Source: an uncultured Burkholderiaceae bacterium (lineage in GTDB: Bacteria > Pseudomonadota > Gammaproteobacteria > Burkholderiales > Burkholderiaceae). From it: DNA of 12,589 nucleotides. Location: positions 1 through 12,589 of the forward strand of contig CALMPB010000416.1 of NCBI GenBank assembly GCA_937871985.1. Direction: 5' to 3'. The notes beneath the pieces were generated by a model. The model did not search any database and was not told the origin of the DNA. It saw only the letters and a list, made by a program, of their open reading frames with translations. Of the stretch, positions 6,132-12,589 are shown piece after piece (the first letter of the stretch is position 1; each line of letters opens with the position of its first letter). The position numbers and the translations under genes were made by a program.

Positions 6132-8329
6132 AAGCATCGGTTGTCATCTGTACCTACAACCGGAAGGAAGCACTGCGCGTCACGCTCGAAGCTCTCAGGC
6201 ACCTGCGATACCCCGACTTCGAGGTCGTGGTGGTGCTGGGCCCCTGCACCGATGGCTCGGAAGAGATGCTTGCCGCGTACCTGCCGGATATCAAGCTGGC
6301 GCATTGCGACATCACCAATCTTTCCAAGGCCAGGAACATCGGTATCGCTCAGGCTTCGGGCGACGTCGTGGCGTTTCTGGATGACGACGGCATACCGGAA
6401 CCCGACTGGCTGGACAAGCTCGTTCGTGGATACCGCAGTCCGGACGTGGGCGGAGTAGGCGGTTTCATCCGCAATCACACCGGCCTCCTGTTCCAGGCCC
6501 AGGTGGTGGTGTGCGACCGCTACGGTGACAACCAAGGCTTTCCCAGTCCCGAGGCCGCGGCGGCCGTCCATCGCCCCGGCACGCGCCGATATTTCAGCCT
6601 GACCGGCTGCAACTCCAGCTTCCGGCGTTCGGTACTGGAGGAAATTGGCGGCTTCGACGAAGAGTACGCGTATTTTCTGGACGAAACCGACGTCTGCCTG
6701 CGAGTGGTCGAAGCGGGCTACGGCCTCGAGATGGCGGGCGCGGCACAAGTGCTGCACAAATATGCGGCCAGTCACTTGCGCAATGCCGAGCGGCTACCGA
6801 CCAGCCTGTACTATCCCGCCCGGAGCAAGGCTTACTTCTGCATGAAATTCGCACTGCCTGGCGAAGAAGCTGCCGCCCGGCAACGCGTCGAGGCCTACCA
6901 GGCAGAGACGAGCGGCGACATGCGTACCCTGCACCTGGCAGGCAAGATCGATGCAGCCACGCGCGACCGCCTGGTCCAGGAGCTGGGGAAAGGCGTGGCG
7001 GATGGTATGAGGGATGCCGCCGAGCACCCGCAAGGCCAGCACACCCTGGCCCGATACCGTCCCCCGGCCCCTCTCTCGTTCAAGGCCTTTGCGCCTCTGT
7101 TGCAATCCGAAGAAAGGCTCAGGCTGGCCCTGGTCTCCCGGGAGTATCTGGGCGAGGCCGTAGGCGGAATCGCGGTCTGGACACGGTTGGTTGCGGAAGG
7201 CCTGGCCCGGCGAGGCCATGAGGTGACTGTCATCACCCGCGCGGCAGAGGGGCAGGATCCCACCGTGGACGTGGTGAACAACGTATGGGTGCACCGGATC
7301 TCGGCCCCGACGTTCACGACGCAGGCGACTCCGCCCCTGCCCGACCTGCCCGACGACATCCGGGCAGGCTGTTATGCGGTCTACAACGAGGCGTTGCGCA
7401 TCGCCGCGCACCGCGGCCTCGACCTGGTCTCGTTCCCCATCTGGGACCTTGAAGGTCTGGCCTGCGCCACCAGCGGCCGGTTCAAGACCGTGATGAGCCT
7501 GCATACCACTTATGGGCTGGCCCTGCCGCACAAACCTGAATGGCAGCGTAGTGCGACGATACGGTCTACGCTGGTGGACAAGATGATTGCCGCCGAACGC
7601 CAGGTCCTTCGAAGCGGTGTTCCCCTGTTGGCCAACAGCCATTCCGTACTGGCGGACATCCAGGACTGCTATGGACTGACTCCTACGGGGACGACGGTGG
7701 TTCCGCATGGTCTGGACGATGCCAGGTCGGGTTCCTCCCCTGCCGTTCCCTCAGATCGGCTCAACGTGCTGTACGTCGGCCGCTTCGAATACCGCAAGGG
7801 CATCGACCTGCTGCTGGAGGCGATTCCCGATCTGGCCACCGCCCATCCCGAGCTGACTTTCACCCTGGTGGGCGACAACCGGCCCGTTGCCGGGGAAAAG
7901 GACTACAAGGGCGAATTCGAATCCCGGCATGCAGGCGCCCCCTGGCTGAACAGGGTCCGCTTCACGGGTCCGATATCGGCCGTGGCCCTCGAGCAAGCCT
8001 ACCAAGCCTGCGATATTTTCGTGGCACCGAGCCGGTATGAATCTTTCGGCCTGATTTTCGTGGAGGCTTCCCTCTTCTCGAAGACGGTAATCGGGCCGGA
8101 CGTAGGCGGAGTCAAGGAAATCATCACGGACGGCGAGAACGGGCTGCTTTTCACGCCCGGCGATGCGCAGGGGCTGGGGACGGCCCTGAAACGGGCCGTC
8201 GAAGATGCGTCGTTACGCGCGAGCCTGTCCTGGGCCGCGCGGCGGAAATACGAGACGGACTATACGGCCGACCTGATGGTGGAGCGGCTGGAAGCGTACT
8301 ACCGCGAGCGCATGCGGACTGCCGCCTGA
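6128..8329 (+). CDS. Bifunctional GT2-GT4 fusion glycosyltransferase
   Basis: A 733-aa protein with two apparently intact transferase modules. Residues 1-~225 are GT2 (GT-A): ASVVICTYNR first strand, SKARNIGIAQASGD helix, DXD site D85-D86-D87, and D185-E186-T187-D188 as the catalytic ED region. Residues ~225-330 form a helical linker rich in Arg, Glu and Gln. Residues ~335-725 are GT4 (GT-B): VGGIAVWT (345-352), YVGRFEYRKG with R552, and canonical EX7E (E638, E646) in PSRYESFGLIFVEAS. No transmembrane helix is seen. It probably adds two successive sugars, or alternates linkages, on the lipid-linked glycan. The short GTGA overlap ties its translation to the small coiled-coil gene before it. 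It ends 21 nt from the convergent wzt stop. Fold and class are confident; donors and linkages are not. Confidence 0.9.
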   Translation: MKASVVICTYNRKEALRVTLEALRHLRYPDFEVVVVLGPCTDGSEEMLAAYLPDIKLAHCDITNLSKARNIGIAQASGDVVAFLDDDGIPEPDWLDKLVRGYRSPDVGGVGGFIRNHTGLLFQAQVVVCDRYGDNQGFPSPEAAAAVHRPGTRRYFSLTGCNSSFRRSVLEEIGGFDEEYAYFLDETDVCLRVVEAGYGLEMAGAAQVLHKYAASHLRNAERLPTSLYYPARSKAYFCMKFALPGEEAAARQRVEAYQAETSGDMRTLHLAGKIDAATRDRLVQELGKGVADGMRDAAEHPQGQHTLARYRPPAPLSFKAFAPLLQSEERLRLALVSREYLGEAVGGIAVWTRLVAEGLARRGHEVTVITRAAEGQDPTVDVVNNVWVHRISAPTFTTQATPPLPDLPDDIRAGCYAVYNEALRIAAHRGLDLVSFPIWDLEGLACATSGRFKTVMSLHTTYGLALPHKPEWQRSATIRSTLVDKMIAAERQVLRSGVPLLANSHSVLADIQDCYGLTPTGTTVVPHGLDDARSGSSPAVPSDRLNVLYVGRFEYRKGIDLLLEAIPDLATAHPELTFTLVGDNRPVAGEKDYKGEFESRHAGAPWLNRVRFTGPISAVALEQAYQACDIFVAPSRYESFGLIFVEASLFSKTVIGPDVGGVKEIITDGENGLLFTPGDAQGLGTALKRAVEDASLRASLSWAARRKYETDYTADLMVERLEAYYRERMRTAA

Positions 8330-8358
8330 GACCAGCGGGCACCCGCCCGCTCAGGTCT
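8329..8358. terminator. Hairpin between convergent operons, possible bidirectional terminator
   Basis: AGACC (8329-8333) and AGCGGG (8334-8339) pair with CCCGCT (8346-8351) and GGTCT (8354-8358) across a 6-nt loop and a 2-nt bulge, an 11-bp stem. It covers the end of the plus-strand stop codon and the whole minus-strand one. No T-tract follows on either strand, so efficient intrinsic termination is doubtful. It may instead block collision or protect mRNA ends. Confidence 0.45.
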
Positions 8359-9061
8359 GCTCCACGACTTTGCCGTGTTCCAGCATGATCGTCCTGTTGC
8401 ACAGCCGCTCGATCGTGCCACGGTCGTGTGACGCGATCACCAGGATGGACGATTTCGCCACGATCGACTCCAGCCGCTGCGAGGCCTTGGCATTGAATTG
8501 CGCATCGCCCACGGACAGCCACTCGTCCATCAACACGATGTCTGCGGTCATGCAGGTCGACACCGAGAAGGCCAACCGCAGTTGCATGCCGCTGGAATAC
8601 GTCCGGACAGGCATGTTGAGATACTCACCAAGCTCGCTGAACTCGGCTATCTCGTCCATCTTGTCGGCGATCTCCTTGGGAGACAATCCCATGATCACGC
8701 CACGGAGCACGATATTCTCGAACCCGGTCGACTCACCGTCGATACCCAATGCGATATCGGTAAGTGCCACGACTCTCCCTTGAACGGAGAGCGAACCGGA
8801 CGACGGCGGATAGACTCCCGACAGCACGCGCAGCAGCGTAGTCTTGCCGGCTCCGTTATGCCCGAGCAGTCCAATCCGGTCACCAGGACGAAGGTCGAGG
8901 TTCAGGCCGTCGATGGCGCGAACGGAGACTCGATGGCCAGCATCCGACGCAATCCTGCCACCGGTGCTCGCGCTGATGATCGCCTTCTTCAACGAGCGGT
9001 GCGAAGCGTTGTAGATCGGAAATTCGACCGACAGGTTTTCGGCCCGAATGTGTACTGACAT
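8351..9061 (-). CDS. wzt: Polysaccharide ABC transporter ATP-binding protein Wzt (short form)
   Basis: A 236-aa cytoplasmic ATPase that powers export of lipid-linked O-antigen or capsule through Wzm. Order of motifs: Walker A GHNGAGKT (67-74, K73), signature SSGMQ (156-160), Walker B IVLMDE (175-180), and H-loop His212. ALGIDGESTGFENI before the signature is typical of the Wzt/KpsT/TagH family. The protein ends soon after the nucleotide-binding domain, so it lacks the ~150-200-aa C-terminal carbohydrate-binding domain that in E. coli O9a-type Wzt recognises a modified chain end. I chose ATG at 9061-9059 because it follows the wzm stop by 1 nt and begins at the conserved MSVHIRAENLS strand; an upstream in-frame start would run into wzm. 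Family assignment is firm; whether the glycan is O-antigen or another surface polymer is inferred. Confidence 0.93.
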   Translation of the reverse strand: MSVHIRAENLSVEFPIYNASHRSLKKAIISASTGGRIASDAGHRVSVRAIDGLNLDLRPGDRIGLLGHNGAGKTTLLRVLSGVYPPSSGSLSVQGRVVALTDIALGIDGESTGFENIVLRGVIMGLSPKEIADKMDEIAEFSELGEYLNMPVRTYSSGMQLRLAFSVSTCMTADIVLMDEWLSVGDAQFNAKASQRLESIVAKSSILVIASHDRGTIERLCNRTIMLEHGKVVEQT

Positions 9062-9062
9062 G

Positions 9063-9851
9063 CTAGATCCAATAAGCGACACGATGCCGCGTACGCGCAA
9101 ACAGCCAGCATGCGCACCCTGCGGACACCAACCAAAGCCCCAGGGCCGTCATCCAGCTCACCATGGAAGGGACTTCCCCCAGCAGCGGCATGCGGGCCAC
9201 ATCGAGCAGATGACTGACGGGATTGAGTTCGGCAACCCATCGATGCTGGGGCGGAAGCGTGCTGGACTGCCACATGATGGGCGTCAGGAAGTAGGCGACC
9301 GTGACCAGATTCTGCACGACGGGAATCATGTCGCGATACCGGGTGCAGATGATGGCGAAGGCGAACGATACGTTCAACGTGATGGCAGCCAGGCAGAGGA
9401 AGCCGGGTACGGCAAGCAGGGATACCCACCCCCAGCCATTGCCCACGAAGGTCACCACCACGATGACGATGATGAAGTTGTGGAGGAAGATGATGAAGTT
9501 GCGGCAAAGCAGCCGCAACACATAGGACGGATATGGCAGCCGCGTCTGCTTGATGAGGCTTTCGAACTGGGTGAAGCCCGTCGTCGCCTCGTTCAACTGC
9601 ATGGCGATGAAGGTCCAGATCACGTTGCCTGCCGCGAAATACGGCAGATATTCGTGCAGGTTCATCTTGAAAAGCGTGGCCCACAAGAGGCCCAGCGTGC
9701 CGATCAGGATCGCGGTGCTGATCGTGAACCAGAACGGGCCGAGCACCGAGCGCCGATAGCGCTGCTTGATGTCGTACCAGGCGAGCAGCGCCCATAGATG
9801 AGGCTTGCGGACTGTCTCGACGAGCTCATGCCGCATGCTATGAAAAAACAT
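9063..9851 (-). CDS. wzm: Polysaccharide ABC-2 transporter permease Wzm
   Basis: A 262-aa inner-membrane protein forming the channel for the polysaccharide exporter with Wzt. An N-terminal amphipathic region with RYRRSVLGPFW (31-41) leads into about six hydrophobic segments near residues 38-60, 68-90, 112-136, 143-170, 176-194 and 230-252. The YRDMIPVVQ...YFLTPIMW stretch (172-194) is characteristic of the ABC-2 family of Wzm/KpsM/TagG. Length is normal for the family. The start at 9851 is supported by AAGG 6 nt upstream; a second ATG five codons later is possible. It lies 36 nt after manC and 1 nt before wzt, so the three form one operon. No sign of truncation. Confidence 0.94.
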   Translation of the reverse strand: MFFHSMRHELVETVRKPHLWALLAWYDIKQRYRRSVLGPFWFTISTAILIGTLGLLWATLFKMNLHEYLPYFAAGNVIWTFIAMQLNEATTGFTQFESLIKQTRLPYPSYVLRLLCRNFIIFLHNFIIVIVVVTFVGNGWGWVSLLAVPGFLCLAAITLNVSFAFAIICTRYRDMIPVVQNLVTVAYFLTPIMWQSSTLPPQHRWVAELNPVSHLLDVARMPLLGEVPSMVSWMTALGLWLVSAGCACWLFARTRHRVAYWI

Positions 9852-9887
9852 TTGGAACCTTGACGAGTATTCGAGATAAACGAGTGA

Positions 9888-11303
9888 TCAATTGCGACCG
9901 TAGATGTCGGCAAACCGGACGATATCGTCCTCTCCCAGATATTCGCCGCTCTGGACCTCGATCATCACAAGATCGATGATGCCCGGGTTTTCCAGCCGAT
10001 GCTTGTGGCCTGCGGGAATATAAGTGGATTCGTTGCTGTTCACCAGGAACGTGTCTTCGCCGTTGGTGACGCGCGCAACGCCGCTCACGACGATCCAGTG
10101 TTCGCTTCGGTGATGGTGCATCTGCAACGAGAGCGATTGCCCCGCATGCACGACGATGCGCTTGATCTTGAAGCGCTCGGCTTCCTCCAAAACAGTATAA
10201 GTACCCCAAGGCCGATGGGCGGTGCGATGGATCTGATAGGCATCATCGCCCCGCTCCTTAAGCTGGGCGACGACGCTCTTGATATCCTGCAATTTGTCCT
10301 TGCGCGCGACCAGCAGTGCATCGGGGGTATCGACGATGACGAGATCCTTGAGGCCTATCGCACCGACCACCCGGGCATCGCTATGCACATAGCAGCTCTC
10401 GGTATCAACCGCGATGACGTCGCCGTCGATCTGGTTTCCCTTGCCATCGCTCGGGAACAGATTGCCGAACGCTGCCCAGGAGCCGATGTCGCTCCAGCCG
10501 ATGTCGCAGGGCACGACCGAGGCCCGTCCCGTTTTTTCCATGAGGGCATGGTCCACCGAAATGTCGGGAGCGAGAGCAAAAGCCTTCTCGTCCAGCATGA
10601 TCTGCCATTCGTGCTGGCCTTCCAGCGTGCGCCCTGCCGCCAGGCTCTGCTCGGCGGCCTGCCACGCGTCGAGGGCATGCCGCTTCAGCTCTTCTTCGGC
10701 CACGTCCGCCCGCACACAGAACATGCCGGAGTTCCACAGATAACGACCGCTGGCGAGAAACTCCTGCGCACGGTCGAGCGACGGTTTTTCCACGAATCGC
10801 AACACATCCGTTCCGGCGGCCTCGATGTAGCCGTACCCGGTCTCTGGAGACTCGGGGCGAATCCCGAAGGTCACGATCCTGCCGGTTTCCGCCAATTGCA
10901 CCGCCTGCTGCACGGCTTGCCTGAACGCGGGAAAATCCTGGATCAGGTGATCAGCGGTAAGAAACAGCAACACTTCCTGCGGTCCGAAACGCCGGGAGAC
11001 CGCAGCTACCGCAGCGGCAAAGGCGGGCGCAGTATTGCGGCCCTCGGGCTCGAGGAGCATCCCGCATTCGATCTGGGACTGCCCCAGGGCCCGGTATTCG
11101 TCCATGGTCTTGAAGGACAACGCCCGGTTCGTGACCGTGACGACCCTGGAGACGCCGTCGAGCCCGATAGCCCGCCGATAGGCTTTCTGAAGAAAACTTT
11201 CGCCATCCGCCAAACGGATGAAAGGCTTGGGATGCAGTTCCCGAGATACCGGCCACAGGCGCGTACCCTTGCCTCCGGAGAGGATGATTGGAACAAGACC
11301 CAT
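9888..11303 (-). CDS. manC: Mannose-1-phosphate guanylyltransferase / mannose-6-phosphate isomerase (bifunctional, type II)
   Basis: A 471-aa cytosolic enzyme of the ManC/AlgA/CpsB family. It converts fructose-6-phosphate to mannose-6-phosphate and, separately, mannose-1-phosphate plus GTP to GDP-mannose. The N-terminal nucleotidyltransferase shows GGKGTRLWP (10-18), HPKPF (24-28), EPEGRNTAPA (85-94) and FVEKP (170-174). The C-terminal cupin shows RPWGTY (364-369), the metal-binding QMHHHRSEHW (394-403) and AGHKHRLENPG (431-441), so both activities look intact. Length matches the family. It is the first gene of the manC-wzm-wzt operon. The phosphomannomutase needed between the two reactions is not in the window. 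GDP-mannose may feed mannose, or be converted to D-rhamnose or fucose by enzymes elsewhere. AGGA about 10 nt upstream supports the start. Confidence 0.95.
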   Translation of the reverse strand: MGLVPIILSGGKGTRLWPVSRELHPKPFIRLADGESFLQKAYRRAIGLDGVSRVVTVTNRALSFKTMDEYRALGQSQIECGMLLEPEGRNTAPAFAAAVAAVSRRFGPQEVLLFLTADHLIQDFPAFRQAVQQAVQLAETGRIVTFGIRPESPETGYGYIEAAGTDVLRFVEKPSLDRAQEFLASGRYLWNSGMFCVRADVAEEELKRHALDAWQAAEQSLAAGRTLEGQHEWQIMLDEKAFALAPDISVDHALMEKTGRASVVPCDIGWSDIGSWAAFGNLFPSDGKGNQIDGDVIAVDTESCYVHSDARVVGAIGLKDLVIVDTPDALLVARKDKLQDIKSVVAQLKERGDDAYQIHRTAHRPWGTYTVLEEAERFKIKRIVVHAGQSLSLQMHHHRSEHWIVVSGVARVTNGEDTFLVNSNESTYIPAGHKHRLENPGIIDLVMIEVQSGEYLGEDDIVRFADIYGRN

Positions 11304-11328
11304 CTGGCAATAGTCCTAGAAGACGAAG

Positions 11329-11351
11329 AAAAAAGCCCGACACGGTGCCGG
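11329..11351 (-). terminator. Terminator-like hairpin plus T6 tract in the manC leader
   Basis: Read on the minus strand, CCGGCA (11351-11346) pairs with TGTCGG (11342-11337), including one G-T wobble, around a 3-nt loop. Two nt later comes TTTTTT (11334-11329). This has the layout of an intrinsic terminator but lies upstream of manC. It could be an attenuator, if manC is transcribed from further right, or a stop for antisense transcription from galE. The stem is short. Confidence 0.4.
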
Positions 11352-11400
11352 CCAACGGCGAAGCCGCAGTTTAACCCGGCCTCCTCACTCATCCACGGGA

Positions 11401-11424
11401 ATACCCGCGCTTTTCGTTACAATG
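11401..11424 (+). promoter_or_regulatory. Probable -10 region of the galE promoter in the divergent intergenic region
   Basis: TACAAT (11418-11423) matches the sigma-70 -10 consensus at 5 of 6 positions and lies 32 nt before ATG 11455. The expected -35 position carries only a poor match. On the opposite strand, TTACCG and TGTAAC with 17 nt between them overlap the same place and could serve manC, again as a weak match. A transcript starting near 11430 would exclude ATG 11422 as the galE start. Confidence 0.35.
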
Positions 11425-11454
11425 CCCACGCGTCCGTCCGGTAAGGTTGGCGCC

Positions 11455-12531
11455 ATGCCATCCAGCCTTCGAGGTCACTCCTTGCAGCTAGCTTCCAGCC
11501 CGACCCTGCTCGTCACCGGCGGTGCCGGCTACATCGGGCCCCATACCCTGGTCGAACTCATCCAGGCCGGCTATCGTCCGATCGTCCTTGATAATTTTTC
11601 GAACGGCTCGGTGCATGCACTCGAACGTGTCGAATCGCTGACCGGTCATGCTCTCGAGGTCATCGAAGGAGACATCGGGGATGCTGCCCTGCTGGACGCA
11701 GTATTCCACCAGGCCAAGGCACGCGGAGCCTCCATCCAGGGAGTGGTGCACTTTGCCGGCCTGAAAGCGGTGGGCGAATCCGTCGCCGTGCCGCTGGACT
11801 ACTACCAGACCAACGTCTCCGGCACGCTGACCCTGCTGCAAGCGATGGACCGGGCACAGGTCCGCACCATCGTCTTCAGCTCATCCGCAACGGTTTACGG
11901 CATTCCGCGCGAACAGCCCTACACCGAAATGCATCCGATCGCTCCGGTGAATCCGTATGGCCAGACGAAGGCCATGGTGGAGCAGGTCCTGCGTGACTGG
12001 TGCGCGACGCTTCCGACGCGACGGGCCATCTGTCTGCGGTATTTCAATCCCATCGGCGCCCATCCCAGCGGAATGCTGGGTGAAGCCCCCCAGGGCATAC
12101 CCAACAACCTCTTTCCATTCATTACCCAGGTAGCCGTTGGCAGGCGTTCGCATCTGAATATTTTCGGCAAGGACTACCCTACTATCGATGGCACCGGGGT
12201 GCGCGACTACATCCATGTCGTGGACCTGGCCATCGGCCACGTCAAGGCGCTGGAGCACGCACAAGAAACGACCGGGGGCTTTGCCACGGTCAACCTGGGT
12301 ACAGGCCGCGGTACCAGCGTACTGGAACTGCTGAACACCTTCAGTGCGATCAGCGGTCGGAAGATACCCTACGAGTTCCAGCCCCGCCGCCCCGGCGACA
12401 TCGCCGAATGCTGGGCCGACCCCTCCGCCGCCGAAACCCTGCTCGGCTGGAAAGCCACCCGCACCCTCGAAGACATGTGCGCCGACGGCTGGCGCTGGCA
12501 ATCCCGGAACCCGAACGGCTACGCGCCCTGA
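11455..12531 (+). CDS. galE: UDP-glucose/UDP-hexose 4-epimerase
   Basis: A 358-aa extended short-chain dehydrogenase/reductase that interconverts UDP-glucose and UDP-galactose, possibly also the N-acetyl forms, to supply the locus. The NAD-binding GGAGYIG is at 22-28, SSSATVYG at 142-149 (catalytic Ser144 by alignment), and the YGQTK dyad gives Y168 and K172. The C-terminus (RRPGDIAECWADPS, LLGWKATRTLEDM, WQSRNPNGY) is typical of GalE. Two residues stand out. Pro29 replaces the usual Ser after GGAGYIG, and Cys319 sits where E. coli GalE has Tyr299 and the human enzyme Cys307. Start: ATG 11455 has AAGG 8 nt upstream. TTG 11482 with GAGGT is an alternative giving 349 aa, closer to the usual ~338. 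Transcribed divergently from manC and probably alone, ending at a strong hairpin. Confidence 0.92.
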   Translation: MPSSLRGHSLQLASSPTLLVTGGAGYIGPHTLVELIQAGYRPIVLDNFSNGSVHALERVESLTGHALEVIEGDIGDAALLDAVFHQAKARGASIQGVVHFAGLKAVGESVAVPLDYYQTNVSGTLTLLQAMDRAQVRTIVFSSSATVYGIPREQPYTEMHPIAPVNPYGQTKAMVEQVLRDWCATLPTRRAICLRYFNPIGAHPSGMLGEAPQGIPNNLFPFITQVAVGRRSHLNIFGKDYPTIDGTGVRDYIHVVDLAIGHVKALEHAQETTGGFATVNLGTGRGTSVLELLNTFSAISGRKIPYEFQPRRPGDIAECWADPSAAETLLGWKATRTLEDMCADGWRWQSRNPNGYAP

Positions 12532-12558
12532 GATGGGAGCGCGCCGGCCGAGGTCATG

Positions 12559-12589
12559 ACGGGCGCGCCGCAGCGGTTGGCGCGCCCGT
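12559..12589 (+). terminator. Strong hairpin after galE, probable intrinsic terminator
   Basis: ACGGGCGCGCC (12559-12569) pairs perfectly with GGCGCGCCCGT (12579-12589) around a 9-nt loop, an 11-bp GC-rich stem 27 nt past the galE stop. The window ends exactly at the stem, so a T-tract cannot be confirmed. Position and stability favour a terminator. Confidence 0.65.

Noticed and set aside
8989..9795. 268-codon minus-strand frame overlapping wzm in another register
   Set aside because: Wzm is the correct frame by its ABC-2 motifs and membrane segments; this one is Arg/His/Pro-rich without hydrophobic segments.
9999..11444. 481-codon open frame on the plus strand
   Set aside because: Antisense to manC, whose two catalytic domains are unmistakable; no recognisable motif in this frame.
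11422..11454. Upstream ATG (11422) as the galE start
   Set aside because: It has no Shine-Dalgarno and overlaps the TACAAT -10 hexamer; ATG 11455 or TTG 11482 have proper ribosome-binding sites.
1..12589. CRISPR arrays, insertion sequences, tRNA genes and phage attachment sites
   Set aside because: No regularly spaced repeats, transposase motifs, cloverleaf-like sequences or flanking direct repeats were seen.

Overview
The window looks like a chromosomal O-antigen or surface-polysaccharide locus of a Gram-negative bacterium. High GC, frequent GTG/TTG starts and the gene types suggest a betaproteobacterium, perhaps of the Alcaligenaceae (Bordetella/Achromobacter relatives). The genus is my inference; no marker fixes it. 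No tRNA, rRNA, insertion sequence or CRISPR array was seen.

Layout. (1) 2-148 is the 3' end of an RND efflux permease, followed by a gene-poor junction (149-415). (2) 416-8329, plus strand, is a glycosyltransferase block. It holds a 900-aa protein with a GT4 module between two degenerate-looking domains, a ~726-aa GT2-GT4 fusion, two small coiled-coil proteins, and a 733-aa GT2-GT4 fusion. (3) 8351-11303, minus strand and convergent with the block, is manC-wzm-wzt: GDP-mannose synthesis followed by an ABC-2 polysaccharide exporter. The wzm and wzt genes are 1 nt apart. (4) 11455-12531, plus strand and divergent from manC, is a galE-type UDP-hexose 4-epimerase, closed by a strong hairpin at the window edge.

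How the genes fit together (inference). ManC supplies GDP-mannose, and the epimerase supplies UDP-galactose and perhaps UDP-GalNAc. The three large glycosyltransferases would build an undecaprenyl-linked glycan in the cytoplasm, and Wzm/Wzt would export the finished chain. No Wzx flippase, Wzy polymerase, initiating phosphoglycosyl transferase, phosphomannomutase or WaaL ligase is visible, so those functions must be encoded elsewhere. Wzt is short and lacks the C-terminal glycan-recognition domain known from capped O-antigen systems. Chain length is therefore probably not set by a recognised terminal cap.

The points most worth a second look are the degenerate-domain architecture of the 900-aa protein, the pair of coiled-coil proteins between the glycosyltransferases, a human-like cysteine at the substrate-gatekeeper position of the epimerase, and a terminator-like hairpin with a possible alternative fold upstream of manC. 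I found no wholly new type of system. The locus is an unusual arrangement of known families.
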